Made by a program: the position numbers and the translations under genes | The notes under the pieces: model-generated | Told to the model about the DNA's origin: nothing | The model's input: the letters and a program-made list of their open reading frames with translations, nothing else | Databases searched by the model: none | In this document: positions 1 to 7,791 of the stretch, piece by piece | Layout: every line of letters begins with the position of its first letter | How positions within the stretch are numbered: the first letter of the stretch is position 1 | Assembly (NCBI GenBank): GCA_002010065.2 | Contig: MTMD02000002.1 | Span: forward strand, 186,001 to 250,000 | Direction of reading: 5' to 3' | DNA: 64,000 nucleotides | Source of the DNA: Candidatus Pyrohabitans jungbluthii | GTDB lineage: Archaea; Hydrothermarchaeota; Hydrothermarchaeia; Hydrothermarchaeales; BMS3B

Positions 1-867
1 GAGGTGCTTGCCCAGGCTCTGCCCTACATTGAAAAATTCTATGGTCACTACGTGGTTATCAAGTACGGCGGGCACGCGATGTTGGACGAGGAAGCTAAAG
101 CGTGGACCATTCGCGATACTATACTCCTGCGCTATGTGGGCATGAAGCCTGTGGTGGTGCACGGCGGCGGCCCCGAGATAACTAGGGCGATGGAGAAGAT
201 GGGAAAGACGCCTCGCTTCGTCGCTGGTTTGCGCTATACCGACGAGGAGACTCTGGATATAGTGAAGATGGTGCTGGTGGGCAAGATAAACACAGAGCTT
301 GTTTCCATGTTCAATGCTCAAGGGTGTAAGGCTGTGGGGCTCTCTGGCAAAGATGGAAGCCTCATCGTTGCAAGAAAGCGAGCAAGCATGCTTGTGAGAG
401 AAGGAGGCGAGGAGAAGGAGGTGGACCTGGGCTTAGTGGGTGAGACGGAGCGGGTTAACCCTGAGATAATTCACATCCTGAGCGAGCGAGGGTACATCCC
501 TGTGATCTCCCCCATAGGTTTGAGCCACGATGGGACAAGCCTGAACCTCAATGCAGATACCGTCGCTGGCGACATCGCAGCTTCGCTCAAGGCAAAGAAG
601 CTTATAATCCTCACCGACGTGCCGGGCGTGCTGCGCGACCTGAGCGATGAGTCGAGTGTGATAAGAGAGCTGAAAACCACCCAGATTAAGGGCCTGATAA
701 AGAGGGGGATAATCAAGGGCTCCATGCTGCCCAAGGTTGAAGCGTGTAAGCGCGCTCTCCTTGGCGGGGTTGAGAAGGCGCACATCATAGACGGTCGCCT
801 CAAGCACGCGATTCTGCTGGAGCTGTTCACCGATGAGGGTATAGGCACGATGATCGTCAAGGGCTGA
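1..867 (+). CDS. argB: Acetylglutamate kinase, 5' end outside window
   Basis: N-acetyl-L-glutamate kinase, the second step of arginine (ornithine) synthesis, which phosphorylates N-acetylglutamate with ATP in the cytoplasm. The protein opens directly in the family's N-terminal segment (ALPYIEKFYG) followed by the nucleotide-binding VIKYGGHAM, the GGGPEI glycine loop, and the later NLNADTVAGDIA and LTDVPGVL substrate/ATP motifs of the amino-acid kinase fold. The frame is still open at base 1. A GTG exists at 4, but family members usually carry several more residues before this point, so I treat the gene as cut by the window edge. Its TGA (865-867) is one base before the ATG of the next gene, which implies co-transcription with the TruD-like gene. 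Identity is secure; the true start is not visible. Confidence 0.95.
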   Translation, partial: EVLAQALPYIEKFYGHYVVIKYGGHAMLDEEAKAWTIRDTILLRYVGMKPVVVHGGGPEITRAMEKMGKTPRFVAGLRYTDEETLDIVKMVLVGKINTELVSMFNAQGCKAVGLSGKDGSLIVARKRASMLVREGGEEKEVDLGLVGETERVNPEIIHILSERGYIPVISPIGLSHDGTSLNLNADTVAGDIAASLKAKKLIILTDVPGVLRDLSDESSVIRELKTTQIKGLIKRGIIKGSMLPKVEACKRALLGGVEKAHIIDGRLKHAILLELFTDEGIGTMIVKG

Positions 868-868
868 G

Positions 869-2041
869 ATGATAAGAGAAAAGAGGCTCTACAAGCTGCG
901 CTCCCGCGATGAAGATTTTGTTGTGGAGGAGCTTATCGACCTGCCGCAGGTAGAGGATGGACGCTACGCTCTTTACCGAATGACAAAGCGCAAGCTCACA
1001 ACGCTTGAGGCGCTGAAGATTCTGGCGAGAAGGAAACGTGTACCTTTGAGCAGGATATCCTATGCGGGCTTGAAGGACAAGCACGGCATAGCGGTGCAGC
1101 ACCTCTCCTCGCCGAGAGAGTATGACCTCAGCATTGAGGAGAGGAACTTTAGGGTGGAGTTTCTCTACTACACCGACGAGAGGCTCCGCCTTGGCATGCA
1201 TCTCGGCAATCGCTTCACCATAACTTTGCGTAAGGTGCGCCGTCCTGCGTACAGAAAATTCCTCGCCAACGTGCCGCGCTTCCAGGAGGCGGAGATACCC
1301 AACTACTACGACAGCCAGCGCTTTGGCTCGCTTCGCGGCGCTCAGCGCTTCCTTGCGGAGGAGGTTATGAGGGGCAACTATGAGGAGGCGTTGAAGCTTC
1401 ACCTGACATCAGCGTATCGCAAGCAGAAGAGCTACATTAAGAGGATAAAGCGCTTCATCGCCGAGCAGTGGGGCGACTGGACTAAGTGCAGGAAATTCCT
1501 GGAGCAGGAGCGGCGCTATGAGAATTTTTTAGAGATAGTTGCCTTTCTGGAGAAGAGCGAAGATTTCGTGGGTGCCCTGCGCTTAATACCTGAGCAGCTG
1601 CGCATGCTTTACGCTGCGAGCTATCAGAGCTTTCTGTGGAATGAGGCGCTGAAGCGCATGCTTCTCTCGGCGCTGGGGAAGGAGGCGCTGGAGGAAGTTG
1701 AGTACCTTGCGGGGAGCCTTTACTTTCCGAAGGGAGAGCATGTCCACGCCCTGCGGGAAGCTCTCCCTAAGCCTAAGCTGGAGATGCCCTGTCCAGAGAG
1801 CAAGGAGCGCATATACAGGGTGCTCCTGAGAGAACGCGGGCTAAGGCTTAGAGACATGCGCAGACTTGAGAAGCTTGGCATGCCTATAGCGAGGAATGAG
1901 CGCAACCTGCTTTTTTCAGCAAGGGAGCTTTGCATCAAGGAGAAAGGCGTTGAGGGTAACTACCCGTGGCTCACCCTCAGCTTCTGGCTACCGCCTGGAA
2001 GCTACGCAACCATTGTGCTTAAGGCGCTGGTAAGCGCGTAA
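869..2041 (+). CDS. truD: TruD-family tRNA pseudouridine synthase, first paralogue
   Basis: Pseudouridine synthase of the TruD/Pus7 family, which in known members modifies U13 of tRNA. The 390-residue protein has the catalytic-aspartate segment YAGLKDKHGIA near residue 70, the core motif IPNYYDSQRFGS near 150, and the family C-terminus FWLPPGSYATIVLKAL. The middle carries the insertion domain typical of the family. It begins one base after the argB stop, so it is probably translationally coupled. It differs clearly from the second TruD at about 12.3-13.4 kb (GLKDKHG here, GTKDKRA there; NYYDSQRFGS here, NYFGYQRFGT there), so the two are old paralogues or one was acquired. Which of them makes tRNA Psi13 cannot be told from sequence alone. 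Confidence 0.9.
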   Translation: MIREKRLYKLRSRDEDFVVEELIDLPQVEDGRYALYRMTKRKLTTLEALKILARRKRVPLSRISYAGLKDKHGIAVQHLSSPREYDLSIEERNFRVEFLYYTDERLRLGMHLGNRFTITLRKVRRPAYRKFLANVPRFQEAEIPNYYDSQRFGSLRGAQRFLAEEVMRGNYEEALKLHLTSAYRKQKSYIKRIKRFIAEQWGDWTKCRKFLEQERRYENFLEIVAFLEKSEDFVGALRLIPEQLRMLYAASYQSFLWNEALKRMLLSALGKEALEEVEYLAGSLYFPKGEHVHALREALPKPKLEMPCPESKERIYRVLLRERGLRLRDMRRLEKLGMPIARNERNLLFSARELCIKEKGVEGNYPWLTLSFWLPPGSYATIVLKALVSA

Positions 2042-2094
2042 ATGCCCCTCATTTCTGGGAATAATCTTCTAAACCCAGGATTTTGTATTGCGAG

Positions 2095-2697
2095 TTACTC
2101 CTCCACTTCAATTACAAACTCGTCCCCCTCAAGCCTGGTTGCGGCGATTCTCGCACGCTTTGGTATCGAGAACAGCGTGAAGTATGCCTTGTCCTGGGCG
2201 TAGGCTCTGACCTCCACCGACTCCCTCAGCCTCTGCACGTCTATATCCTCCTCGCTTTTTACGCCAGGTACCTTGATACGGTAAATTACCCTGTTGCCTC
2301 TGCGCTCCACCTTTGTCTCTGGCTCCTCCGTCACCTTTGGTGGCAGGCGCTGTGCCTTTGGCTTTGCCTCTTTCACGCCCAGGCGCTGCAGTATCTCTGG
2401 CTCCTTATCCTTGAAATCCCCAAAGGTGCGCACCTCCACGCGTGGCTCTTTTCCAGGCTCTGAGCTGATCTTTATGCTTACACCGCCCCCGCGCCGCTCT
2501 CTAGGAGGGGGCATGGTAAATCTGCGAAACATGCGCTCTATCTCGCGAAACTCGCGGTCTATCTCATCGAAGATGCTGCTGAAGTCGAGTAAGCCCGGAT
2601 ACTTCTCATAGGCGCGCCTTCTGCGCAGGTTTACGCCGCAGTTGGGGCAGTAGTTCCAGTTCCTGCGGACCTCCTCATTGCAGTTGAAGCAGCGCAT
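2095..2697 (-). CDS. Zinc-ribbon protein with C-terminal Hsp20-like domain
   Basis: A 200-residue protein with an N-terminal zinc ribbon (CFNC then CPNC, residues about 3-18), a charged linker containing helix-forming DEIDREFREIERMFRRF, and a C-terminal beta-rich region (roughly 120-200: VIYRIKVPGV, then IDVQRLRESVEVRA) resembling the alpha-crystallin/Hsp20 fold. Function is not established; a chaperone-like role is an inference from fold. The open frame extends upstream to 2760, but I chose the ATG at 2697. It is directly followed by the zinc ribbon, and a TATA-like TTATATTA lies about 23 bases before it, the spacing expected for a leaderless archaeal mRNA. The longer start would overlap tatD and adds an unlikely N-terminus. 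Confidence 0.65.
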   Translation of the reverse strand: MRCFNCNEEVRRNWNYCPNCGVNLRRRRAYEKYPGLLDFSSIFDEIDREFREIERMFRRFTMPPPRERRGGGVSIKISSEPGKEPRVEVRTFGDFKDKEPEILQRLGVKEAKPKAQRLPPKVTEEPETKVERRGNRVIYRIKVPGVKSEEDIDVQRLRESVEVRAYAQDKAYFTLFSIPKRARIAATRLEGDEFVIEVEE

Positions 2698-2734
2698 GCT
2701 TCTACTTTTCTCCCCTGTCGTAATATAATTTTCC

Positions 2735-3484
2735 TCAGATTCCGTAGAACCTCCTCGCATTCGCAGATACTGTGCTTCTCACTTTCTCCTCGCTCATGCC
2801 CTTGAGCTCAGCCAACGTCTCAACACTCGCGAAGATGAACACCGGCTGGTTGCGCTTCTCTCCCTTAATTGGTGAGAGGTAGGGGGAATCTGTCTCCAGG
2901 ATTATGCTCTCAAGGGGCAAGGCACGAGCAAGGCGCTGCTGATGCTCCGAGAAGCACAGGTTCGTGGCGAGGGAGATGCTGTAGCCGCTTTCTAGGATTC
3001 TTATAGCCGTCTCCACACTTCCGCCGTAGCAGTGGAAGAGTGCCTTCTCCACCTCAAGATTGAGAAGCATGCGAAGCGCCTCTTCCTCCGCTTCCCGTGC
3101 ATGCACCACCAGGGGGAGGGAATGCTCCTTTGCTAGAGTAGCCACAGCCTCAAAAACTTCCTTCTGCCTCTGCACATTCTCCCTGTCCAGGTGGTAGTCT
3201 AATCCCGCTTCGCCCAGGGCAACAAGCTGGTCTATGCTCTTTTCTATGCGCTCAAGCATTGCCTCAACGGCGCTCCTCTCCATCTTCGCCGCTTTGTACG
3301 GGTGAATGCCCGCAGTAGTGTAGATGAACTTATATTGCTGGGAGAGCTCCAGGGATTTGGCTAAGGTCGCCTGGGTAACGGCGCAGTCAACAACGCTTAG
3401 CCTTGCGCGCCTGCATCTCGCTATAACCTCTTCGCGGTCGCGGTTGAACTTCTTGAATGAGAGGTGGGCGTGGGCGTCCAGCAT
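2735..3484 (-). CDS. tatD: TatD-family metal-dependent hydrolase
   Basis: TIM-barrel metallohydrolase of the TatD family; characterised members are 3'-5' DNA/RNA exonucleases or deoxyribonucleases. Metal ligands are visible in order: DAHAHL at residues 3-8, GEAGLDYH near 96, VVHARE near 130, FHCYGG near 155, and ETDSPYLSP near 200. Length (249 aa) is normal for the family. It is transcribed leftward from the region it shares with the nickel transporter operon and stops about 40 bases before the zinc-ribbon gene start. The substrate in this organism is unknown. Confidence 0.9.
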   Translation of the reverse strand: MLDAHAHLSFKKFNRDREEVIARCRRARLSVVDCAVTQATLAKSLELSQQYKFIYTTAGIHPYKAAKMERSAVEAMLERIEKSIDQLVALGEAGLDYHLDRENVQRQKEVFEAVATLAKEHSLPLVVHAREAEEEALRMLLNLEVEKALFHCYGGSVETAIRILESGYSISLATNLCFSEHQQRLARALPLESIILETDSPYLSPIKGEKRNQPVFIFASVETLAELKGMSEEKVRSTVSANARRFYGI

Positions 3485-3526
3485 GCTGCTCCTTCTGCTC
3501 CGAAGGATAAAAAGGTATCCTGCACA

Positions 3527-3582
3527 AAATTTATATAGTATTACTTTTTACTGCAAAAGTAATACTTAATATGAGGAGGTGA
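3527..3582 (+). promoter_or_regulatory. nikMNOQ promoter with NikR-like operator and strong ribosome site
   Basis: Seen directly: a perfect inverted repeat with arms GTATTACTTTT (3538-3548) and AAAAGTAATAC (3555-3565), separated by six bases. It starts right after a TATA-like TTTATATA (3530-3537) and covers the expected transcription start. A Shine-Dalgarno GAGGAGGTG follows at 3574-3582. The outer hexamers GTATTA-N16-TAATAC have exactly the spacing known for NikR operators (GTATGA-N16-TCATAC in E. coli). That match plus the downstream transporter makes nickel-responsive repression the best inference. No nikR gene is in the window. Confidence 0.7.
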
Positions 3583-3588
3583 AATAGT

Positions 3589-4221
3589 TTGCATATTCCC
3601 GATGGGTTCATACCCCTGAGTCAGGCTGTGATTTATACCATAGTTGCCATTGCATTTATTGCACATTCCATCAAGTGGGCGCGGGAGGAGTTTCATGAAG
3701 TCCCCCTCTTTGCCACCCTCGCTGCAGGCATATTTGCGATTCAGGCGCTCAACATACCCATACCCTGGGGTACCTCCGGGCACATGACCGGTGGTGTTCT
3801 CGCTGCAATACTCCTGGGCTCCCCCTGGGCAGGTGTGTTTCTCCTCACCCTGGTGCTGGTGGTGCAGGCTCTTTTCTTTGCCGACGGCGGCATAACAGTG
3901 CTCGGAGCGAACATTCTAAACATGGGTGTTATTTCAAGCTTTGTTGGGTACTACATCTACGTTGCCTTGAGAGGCAGAATAGGCATCGCCAGTGCCAGCT
4001 TCATTGGAGCATGGCTTGGCCTTGTCACAGCTGCCCTCGCCACTGCAGTGGAGTTAGCGATCGCCGGCACCTTTCCACTGCGTGAGGGTTTGCTGTTCAT
4101 GGGCCTCTACCACATGGTGATAGGCTTGGTAGCTGAGGGCACACTTACAGCGCTTGTGGTTACCACTGTGCTCAAAGTCAGCCCGGACATGCTTCCTGCC
4201 AAGGCAAGGGAGGTGGTGTAA
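3589..4221 (+). CDS. nikM: ECF transporter substrate-binding membrane subunit, NikM/CbiM type
   Basis: Integral membrane S-component that binds Ni2+ or Co2+. The mature N-terminus reads MHIPDGF, the family signature in which the amino terminus and His2 coordinate the metal. Several hydrophobic segments follow over 210 residues. The start is a TTG at 3589, chosen because it places the MHIPDG motif exactly at the N-terminus and lies seven bases after a strong GGAGGTG. It is the first gene of a four-gene operon (M, N, O, Q), with nikN starting immediately after its TAA. Sequence alone does not separate nickel from cobalt. The NikR-like operator and the presence of CO dehydrogenase, a nickel enzyme, favour nickel. 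Confidence 0.9.
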   Translation: MHIPDGFIPLSQAVIYTIVAIAFIAHSIKWAREEFHEVPLFATLAAGIFAIQALNIPIPWGTSGHMTGGVLAAILLGSPWAGVFLLTLVLVVQALFFADGGITVLGANILNMGVISSFVGYYIYVALRGRIGIASASFIGAWLGLVTAALATAVELAIAGTFPLREGLLFMGLYHMVIGLVAEGTLTALVVTTVLKVSPDMLPAKAREVV

Positions 4222-4506
4222 ATGCTGCAGGAGCGCAGGTATCTCCTAGCGCTGGGTATTGCCTTTCTTATAGCAGTGCTTGCGCCTTTTCTCGCTTCGC
4301 CCAATCCCGACGGCCTGGAGAGCACCGCTGAGAAGTTTGAAAGCGCTCAAGATAAGGAGCTTGAACTTGTCTCCTCGCCCTTCCCGGACTACACCATACC
4401 TGGTATTGAGGGTAGCGCTTCAGAGGTTGCGGCGATGCTCATTGGCACAGCGCTCATCTTCATCTTAAGCTTTGGTGCTGCTAAGGCTCTGGCGAAGGCG
4501 GGGTAA
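4222..4506 (+). CDS. nikN: ECF transporter auxiliary subunit with PDGLE motif, NikN/CbiN type
   Basis: Small membrane protein of 94 residues with one transmembrane helix at each end (about 8-25 and 70-90) and an extracytoplasmic loop. The loop begins with PNPDGLE, the hallmark of the PDGLE domain found in NikN and in CbiN-like partners of NikM/CbiM. These subunits assist metal loading of the M component. ATG at 4222 directly abuts the nikM stop codon and its own stop abuts the ATPase gene, so the operon is tightly coupled. Confidence 0.85.
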   Translation: MLQERRYLLALGIAFLIAVLAPFLASPNPDGLESTAEKFESAQDKELELVSSPFPDYTIPGIEGSASEVAAMLIGTALIFILSFGAAKALAKAG

Positions 4507-5346
4507 ATGCACATCATCGAAACCCAGAGGCTGTGCTACAATTACCCCGACGGAACTACAGCGCTTCGCCAGGTTGACTTCATAGTAAACAGAAGCGAGA
4601 TAGTTGCAGTACTCGGAGCCAACGGCGCGGGCAAGACCACGCTGCTCAAGCACCTCAATGGTTTGCTAACCCCAACCTCCGGCAGGGTGCTCGTCGCCGG
4701 AGAGGAGATTACCAGGGAAAATCTGCTGTGGGTTCGCAAGACTGTGGGACTGGTCTTCCAGAACCCGGAGGAGCAGCTTTTTGCACCGAGCGTGGAAGAG
4801 GACGTAGCCTTTGGGCCGAGAAACCTGGGGTTGAGCGAGGACGTGGTGCAGCACCGCGTAGAGGAGGCACTGAAGCTGGTGGGCATGCAGGGCTACGAGG
4901 AGAAGGCGCCCCACAACCTGAGCTATGGAGAGAAGAAGCGCATCGCAATCGCTGGTGTGCTCGCCATGGAGCCCCAGGTGCTTGTGCTGGACGAGCCCAC
5001 CTCTGGCTTGGATCCTCTTGGCGTGGAGGAGCTGGTAAGGCTTCTCAAACGTCTGCGCAGGCTGGGGCTCAGCCTGGTAATCGCCACCCACGACGTTGAC
5101 CTCGTGCCAATGCTGGCTGACAGGGTGTACCTGCTCCACAGGGGCAGTGTTGTGGGCGAAGGTACTGCTGAGGAGATATTCACGAGGGTTGTTCGTGGTG
5201 CGCCGGAGAGGTATAACCTGCGCCTGCCCTACGTTGCCCAGCTTTTGCTCAGGCTGCAGGAGATGGGCTTTGATGTGGAGGTCAAGCTTACTGTTGAAGA
5301 CACTGCGCAGGAGGTAGCAAGGCATCTGGGAGCAGGAAATATTTGA
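4507..5346 (+). CDS. nikO: ECF transporter ATP-binding subunit, NikO/CbiO
   Basis: ABC ATPase that powers nickel/cobalt import. Walker A is GANGAGKTT (about residues 37-45), the Q-loop is FQNPEEQ, the ABC signature is LSYGEKKR, Walker B is VLVLDEPTSGLDP and the switch histidine lies in ATHDVD. The C-terminal 50-60 residues are an extension like that of CbiO. The ATG abuts the nikN stop. The 3' end (TGA at 5344-5346) overlaps the reading frame of nikQ, which is open from 5318. Confidence 0.93.
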   Translation: MHIIETQRLCYNYPDGTTALRQVDFIVNRSEIVAVLGANGAGKTTLLKHLNGLLTPTSGRVLVAGEEITRENLLWVRKTVGLVFQNPEEQLFAPSVEEDVAFGPRNLGLSEDVVQHRVEEALKLVGMQGYEEKAPHNLSYGEKKRIAIAGVLAMEPQVLVLDEPTSGLDPLGVEELVRLLKRLRRLGLSLVIATHDVDLVPMLADRVYLLHRGSVVGEGTAEEIFTRVVRGAPERYNLRLPYVAQLLLRLQEMGFDVEVKLTVEDTAQEVARHLGAGNI

Positions 5347-5347
5347 G

Positions 5348-6130
5348 ATTGAGAGAGAGGCGCTCAAGCATAGCTTAATCCACGGCATCGACGCGAGGGT
5401 AAAGCTCTTCTCCACCCTCTCCTTAATTTTGGTGGCAGTGTTTCTTGGGCGAAGTGAGGAAATTGAGCTTAAGAGTAAGATGCTGAGCCTCGCGCTGCTC
5501 CAGACTTACATAGTGCTCCTTGTCCTCCTGGCGAAGCTCAACCTCCGCTTCTTTTTTCTGCGCGTCGCCTTAATTTTGCCCTTTGGGGGGAGCATCGCTT
5601 TGCTGAGGCCTTTCTTCGAGCCCGGAGAGGTGATTTTCTCATTTTACGTAATTAATGTTACTCGGGAAGGCGTTGCTGCCGGCGCTGTGCTGCTTGCGAT
5701 AATTGTTGTAAGCGTCTCAGCGGTGGTGCTGCTCTCCTCAACCACGCGCATGCAAGCGCTCATCGCAGCCCTGCGCAGCTTCCGCGTACCGGGCGAGGTT
5801 GTGCTCATTCTGGGCATGACATTGCGCTTCATTTTCCTGTACATGCGGAGCTTTCAGGAGGTGGTTCAGGCGCAGCGCAACCGCGCCTTTTCCCTGCGCA
5901 GCAAGCGGGTTAAGCGAAGCCATGTGCTTCGCGTGCTCGCTTACACGGCGGCGATGATATTCATACGCGCTTATAAGCACGGAGAGGCAATTTACCAGGC
6001 GATGCTGAGCAGGGGGTATAATCCAGAGATGCTGCGTTCATGGCAGGCGAAGAAGCTCCGCGGGCGGGACTACCTCTTCGCGTGCGTTAGCCTTGCCGTC
6101 TTCGCCCTCGCAGCTTGGGTGGCGTTTTAA
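5348..6130 (+). CDS. nikQ: ECF transporter transmembrane T-component, NikQ/CbiQ; start codon unclear
   Basis: Multi-pass membrane subunit that couples the ATPase to the M component. Visible are several hydrophobic segments and the cytoplasmic coupling region with MLSRGYNPEM and, before it, RAYKHGEAIYQAM. The first ATG/GTG/TTG in frame is the TTG at 5429. However, the frame is open back to a TAG at 5315, and the upstream translation (HGIDARVKLFSTLSLIL) matches the conserved N-terminal LDPRVKL segment of CbiQ proteins. Coding therefore very probably begins before 5429. I set the start at the ATT 5348, just after the nikO stop, as the least unlikely option; it gives 260 residues. A non-canonical start, frameshifting from nikO or a sequence error would each explain it. 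Confidence 0.8.
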   Translation: MEREALKHSLIHGIDARVKLFSTLSLILVAVFLGRSEEIELKSKMLSLALLQTYIVLLVLLAKLNLRFFFLRVALILPFGGSIALLRPFFEPGEVIFSFYVINVTREGVAAGAVLLAIIVVSVSAVVLLSSTTRMQALIAALRSFRVPGEVVLILGMTLRFIFLYMRSFQEVVQAQRNRAFSLRSKRVKRSHVLRVLAYTAAMIFIRAYKHGEAIYQAMLSRGYNPEMLRSWQAKKLRGRDYLFACVSLAVFALAAWVAF

Positions 6131-6136
6131 CCAAAC

Positions 6137-7126
6137 TCACTCCATCTCATCCATCTCGTAAGCTTCCCAGCTTCGCTCGCCCAGCACAATTTCAAGCTCC
6201 TGTGGGGTGAGCATGGGCTTGGGGAAGCGTGGGGCATCTTCAATGGTTATGCGGGGGCACGCTGTATTAACGAATGCGTCAAGTTTGCGGAAGTAGATGA
6301 GATTCTCAGGGGTAATCTCAGCCAGGTGAATTAGGTACGCCTCCCTCTTAAGCTTTTGAAGCTTCTGCCTTATTCGCCTCGCCAGCGCAAGGCGACGCTG
6401 CCCCTGCTTCTCGCCTACGATTATTCCGAAGCGCTTTGCTTCCCTCGCTTTGGCTATTGAGGCGAAGCGCTGCCTCAGGAAGCGTTCCTTTTTCTCCTCC
6501 ATGCTTCTAACCTGTCCGTGGAGTATGTCGAAGGCAACCACAGGCTTAGCCGTCGCAAGAGCAACGCCCAGAGGGTGAAAATCACCGCTGCCTATGTAGG
6601 CAAAGCAGTCCACTTCGCCTGCGATGCTCTTCGCGCAGGCGAAGGAGCAGCCCAGCACTTGCCCTGGGTAGCGCACCCTCCCCCGAGGCTCGCCTATGTG
6701 CACCTCATACCCATGAGCCTCTAAAAACTCCTTAACCTCTGGAAGCAGATGGACGTGCTGTACCGTCGTAATTAAACCCACGCGCTTGCATAGCTTGTCT
6801 AAGTGCTTCTCCAGCAGGGGTATCGCCTGTGCGTTAAGGCGCACCTCAATATAGTGCACAGGTATTTTTGTCTTTCCCAGTAGCTGCGCATGCCCGAAGT
6901 GGAAAAGCGCTTCGGCGCCCAGCTTTGCGGCAGCCTCGTCAGCCAGGTCGCAGGCGCCGTAGCAGGGGTTCGCGGAGATAAGCACCTCCGCACCGGTGAG
7001 AGCCTCAACCTTGGATGCAACCTCCGCAGCGTAGTCGCGCAGCCCCTCCGGGAACTGTAAGCTTACCCGGGAGTACCCTTTTGCTCTGATAATATCTGCG
7101 ATGCGCTCAACTTCAAAATCGTACAT
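6137..7126 (-). CDS. dph2: Diphthamide biosynthesis enzyme Dph2
   Basis: Radical enzyme that transfers the 3-amino-3-carboxypropyl group of SAM to a histidine of elongation factor 2, the first step of diphthamide synthesis; found in archaea and eukaryotes. The three cysteines that bind the 4Fe-4S cluster in the archaeal homodimer are visible in NPCYGACD (about residue 58), LGCSFACAKS (about 160) and NTACPRI (about 285). Length of 329 is typical. The gene is convergent with nikQ, whose stop lies only a few bases away. A TATA-like AAATATAAATTT sits about 60 bases upstream of the ATG on the minus strand. Confidence 0.93.
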   Translation of the reverse strand: MYDFEVERIADIIRAKGYSRVSLQFPEGLRDYAAEVASKVEALTGAEVLISANPCYGACDLADEAAAKLGAEALFHFGHAQLLGKTKIPVHYIEVRLNAQAIPLLEKHLDKLCKRVGLITTVQHVHLLPEVKEFLEAHGYEVHIGEPRGRVRYPGQVLGCSFACAKSIAGEVDCFAYIGSGDFHPLGVALATAKPVVAFDILHGQVRSMEEKKERFLRQRFASIAKAREAKRFGIIVGEKQGQRRLALARRIRQKLQKLKREAYLIHLAEITPENLIYFRKLDAFVNTACPRITIEDAPRFPKPMLTPQELEIVLGERSWEAYEMDEME

Positions 7127-7278
7127 TGCTCTCTAAGCAGGGATTAACATGGAAAACCTGCGAAGATGTTTCGAAATCCGTAAGTAAAAATTTATATTTC
7201 TGAAGGAAGCCTAAAATTTAAAGGGAGCGGGTGGAGCCGGCAGGTTTACTGTCACCTCCTCTACTCCACCTCCTTTTT

Positions 7279-7791
7279 TTAAACCCCAAGCTTCTGGCAC
7301 AGCTCTTCCAGGTAGTCCAGCCAGGCTTCTTCGGTGAGGTTGGGGAAGGAGTAGGTGGCGTTCACCATGAAATAGCGGTCTATGCTCAGCGTCTTAACAT
7401 CTGAGAAGTTCTTCAGCGTCTGGAAGGTCTGGTTCTCTAGGTCGAGGTTAATCGCGAACACTATCAGCAGGTCTGGCTTACCTTTACCGTCGAAGCCTTC
7501 CCAGTCCGGGTCTGTGAGCAGGTGCGTCGCTTCAACCACGCCCGCCTTATGTGCGGGAATCCCGCGCTCAGAGGTGTACCTTATCGCGTGGGCGGTGGCG
7601 ATAACAGCAACACCAGCGTTGCTTAGCCTTTCCACCACGTCGATGAGCTTCTCGTGCTCAGTTATGCGCGCGCCTATGGCTAGAGCGGGGCGTGAAGCCT
7701 GCTTTATTATGCGCGCCGCGAAATCACCATTAACCGGCTTCGCCTTCGTGGGTCCTGCTTCCATAGTTAAGCGCCAGGAAGTGGCTCTCAT
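7279..7791 (-). CDS. cdhB: CO dehydrogenase/acetyl-CoA synthase epsilon subunit
   Basis: Small (170-residue) epsilon subunit that pairs with CdhA in the archaeal CO dehydrogenase component of the acetyl-CoA decarbonylase/synthase complex. Features include IKQASRPALAIGARI, the DPDWEGFDGKGKPDLLIVFAI region and the C-terminal NLTEEAWLDYLEEL. The raw open frame extends upstream into cdhA. I chose the ATG at 7791 because it overlaps the cdhA stop as ATGA, gives the family length, and everything upstream is out-of-frame cdhA sequence. A second ATG at 7764 is possible but lacks a ribosome site. It is the last gene of the frhB-like/cdhA/cdhB unit. Confidence 0.92.
   Translation of the reverse strand: MRATSWRLTMEAGPTKAKPVNGDFAARIIKQASRPALAIGARITEHEKLIDVVERLSNAGVAVIATAHAIRYTSERGIPAHKAGVVEATHLLTDPDWEGFDGKGKPDLLIVFAINLDLENQTFQTLKNFSDVKTLSIDRYFMVNATYSFPNLTEEAWLDYLEELCQKLGV

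Noticed and set aside
4666-5415. 249-aa minus-strand frame opposite nikO
   Set aside because: Antisense to an ABC ATPase with every motif intact; a product of GC-rich codon use.
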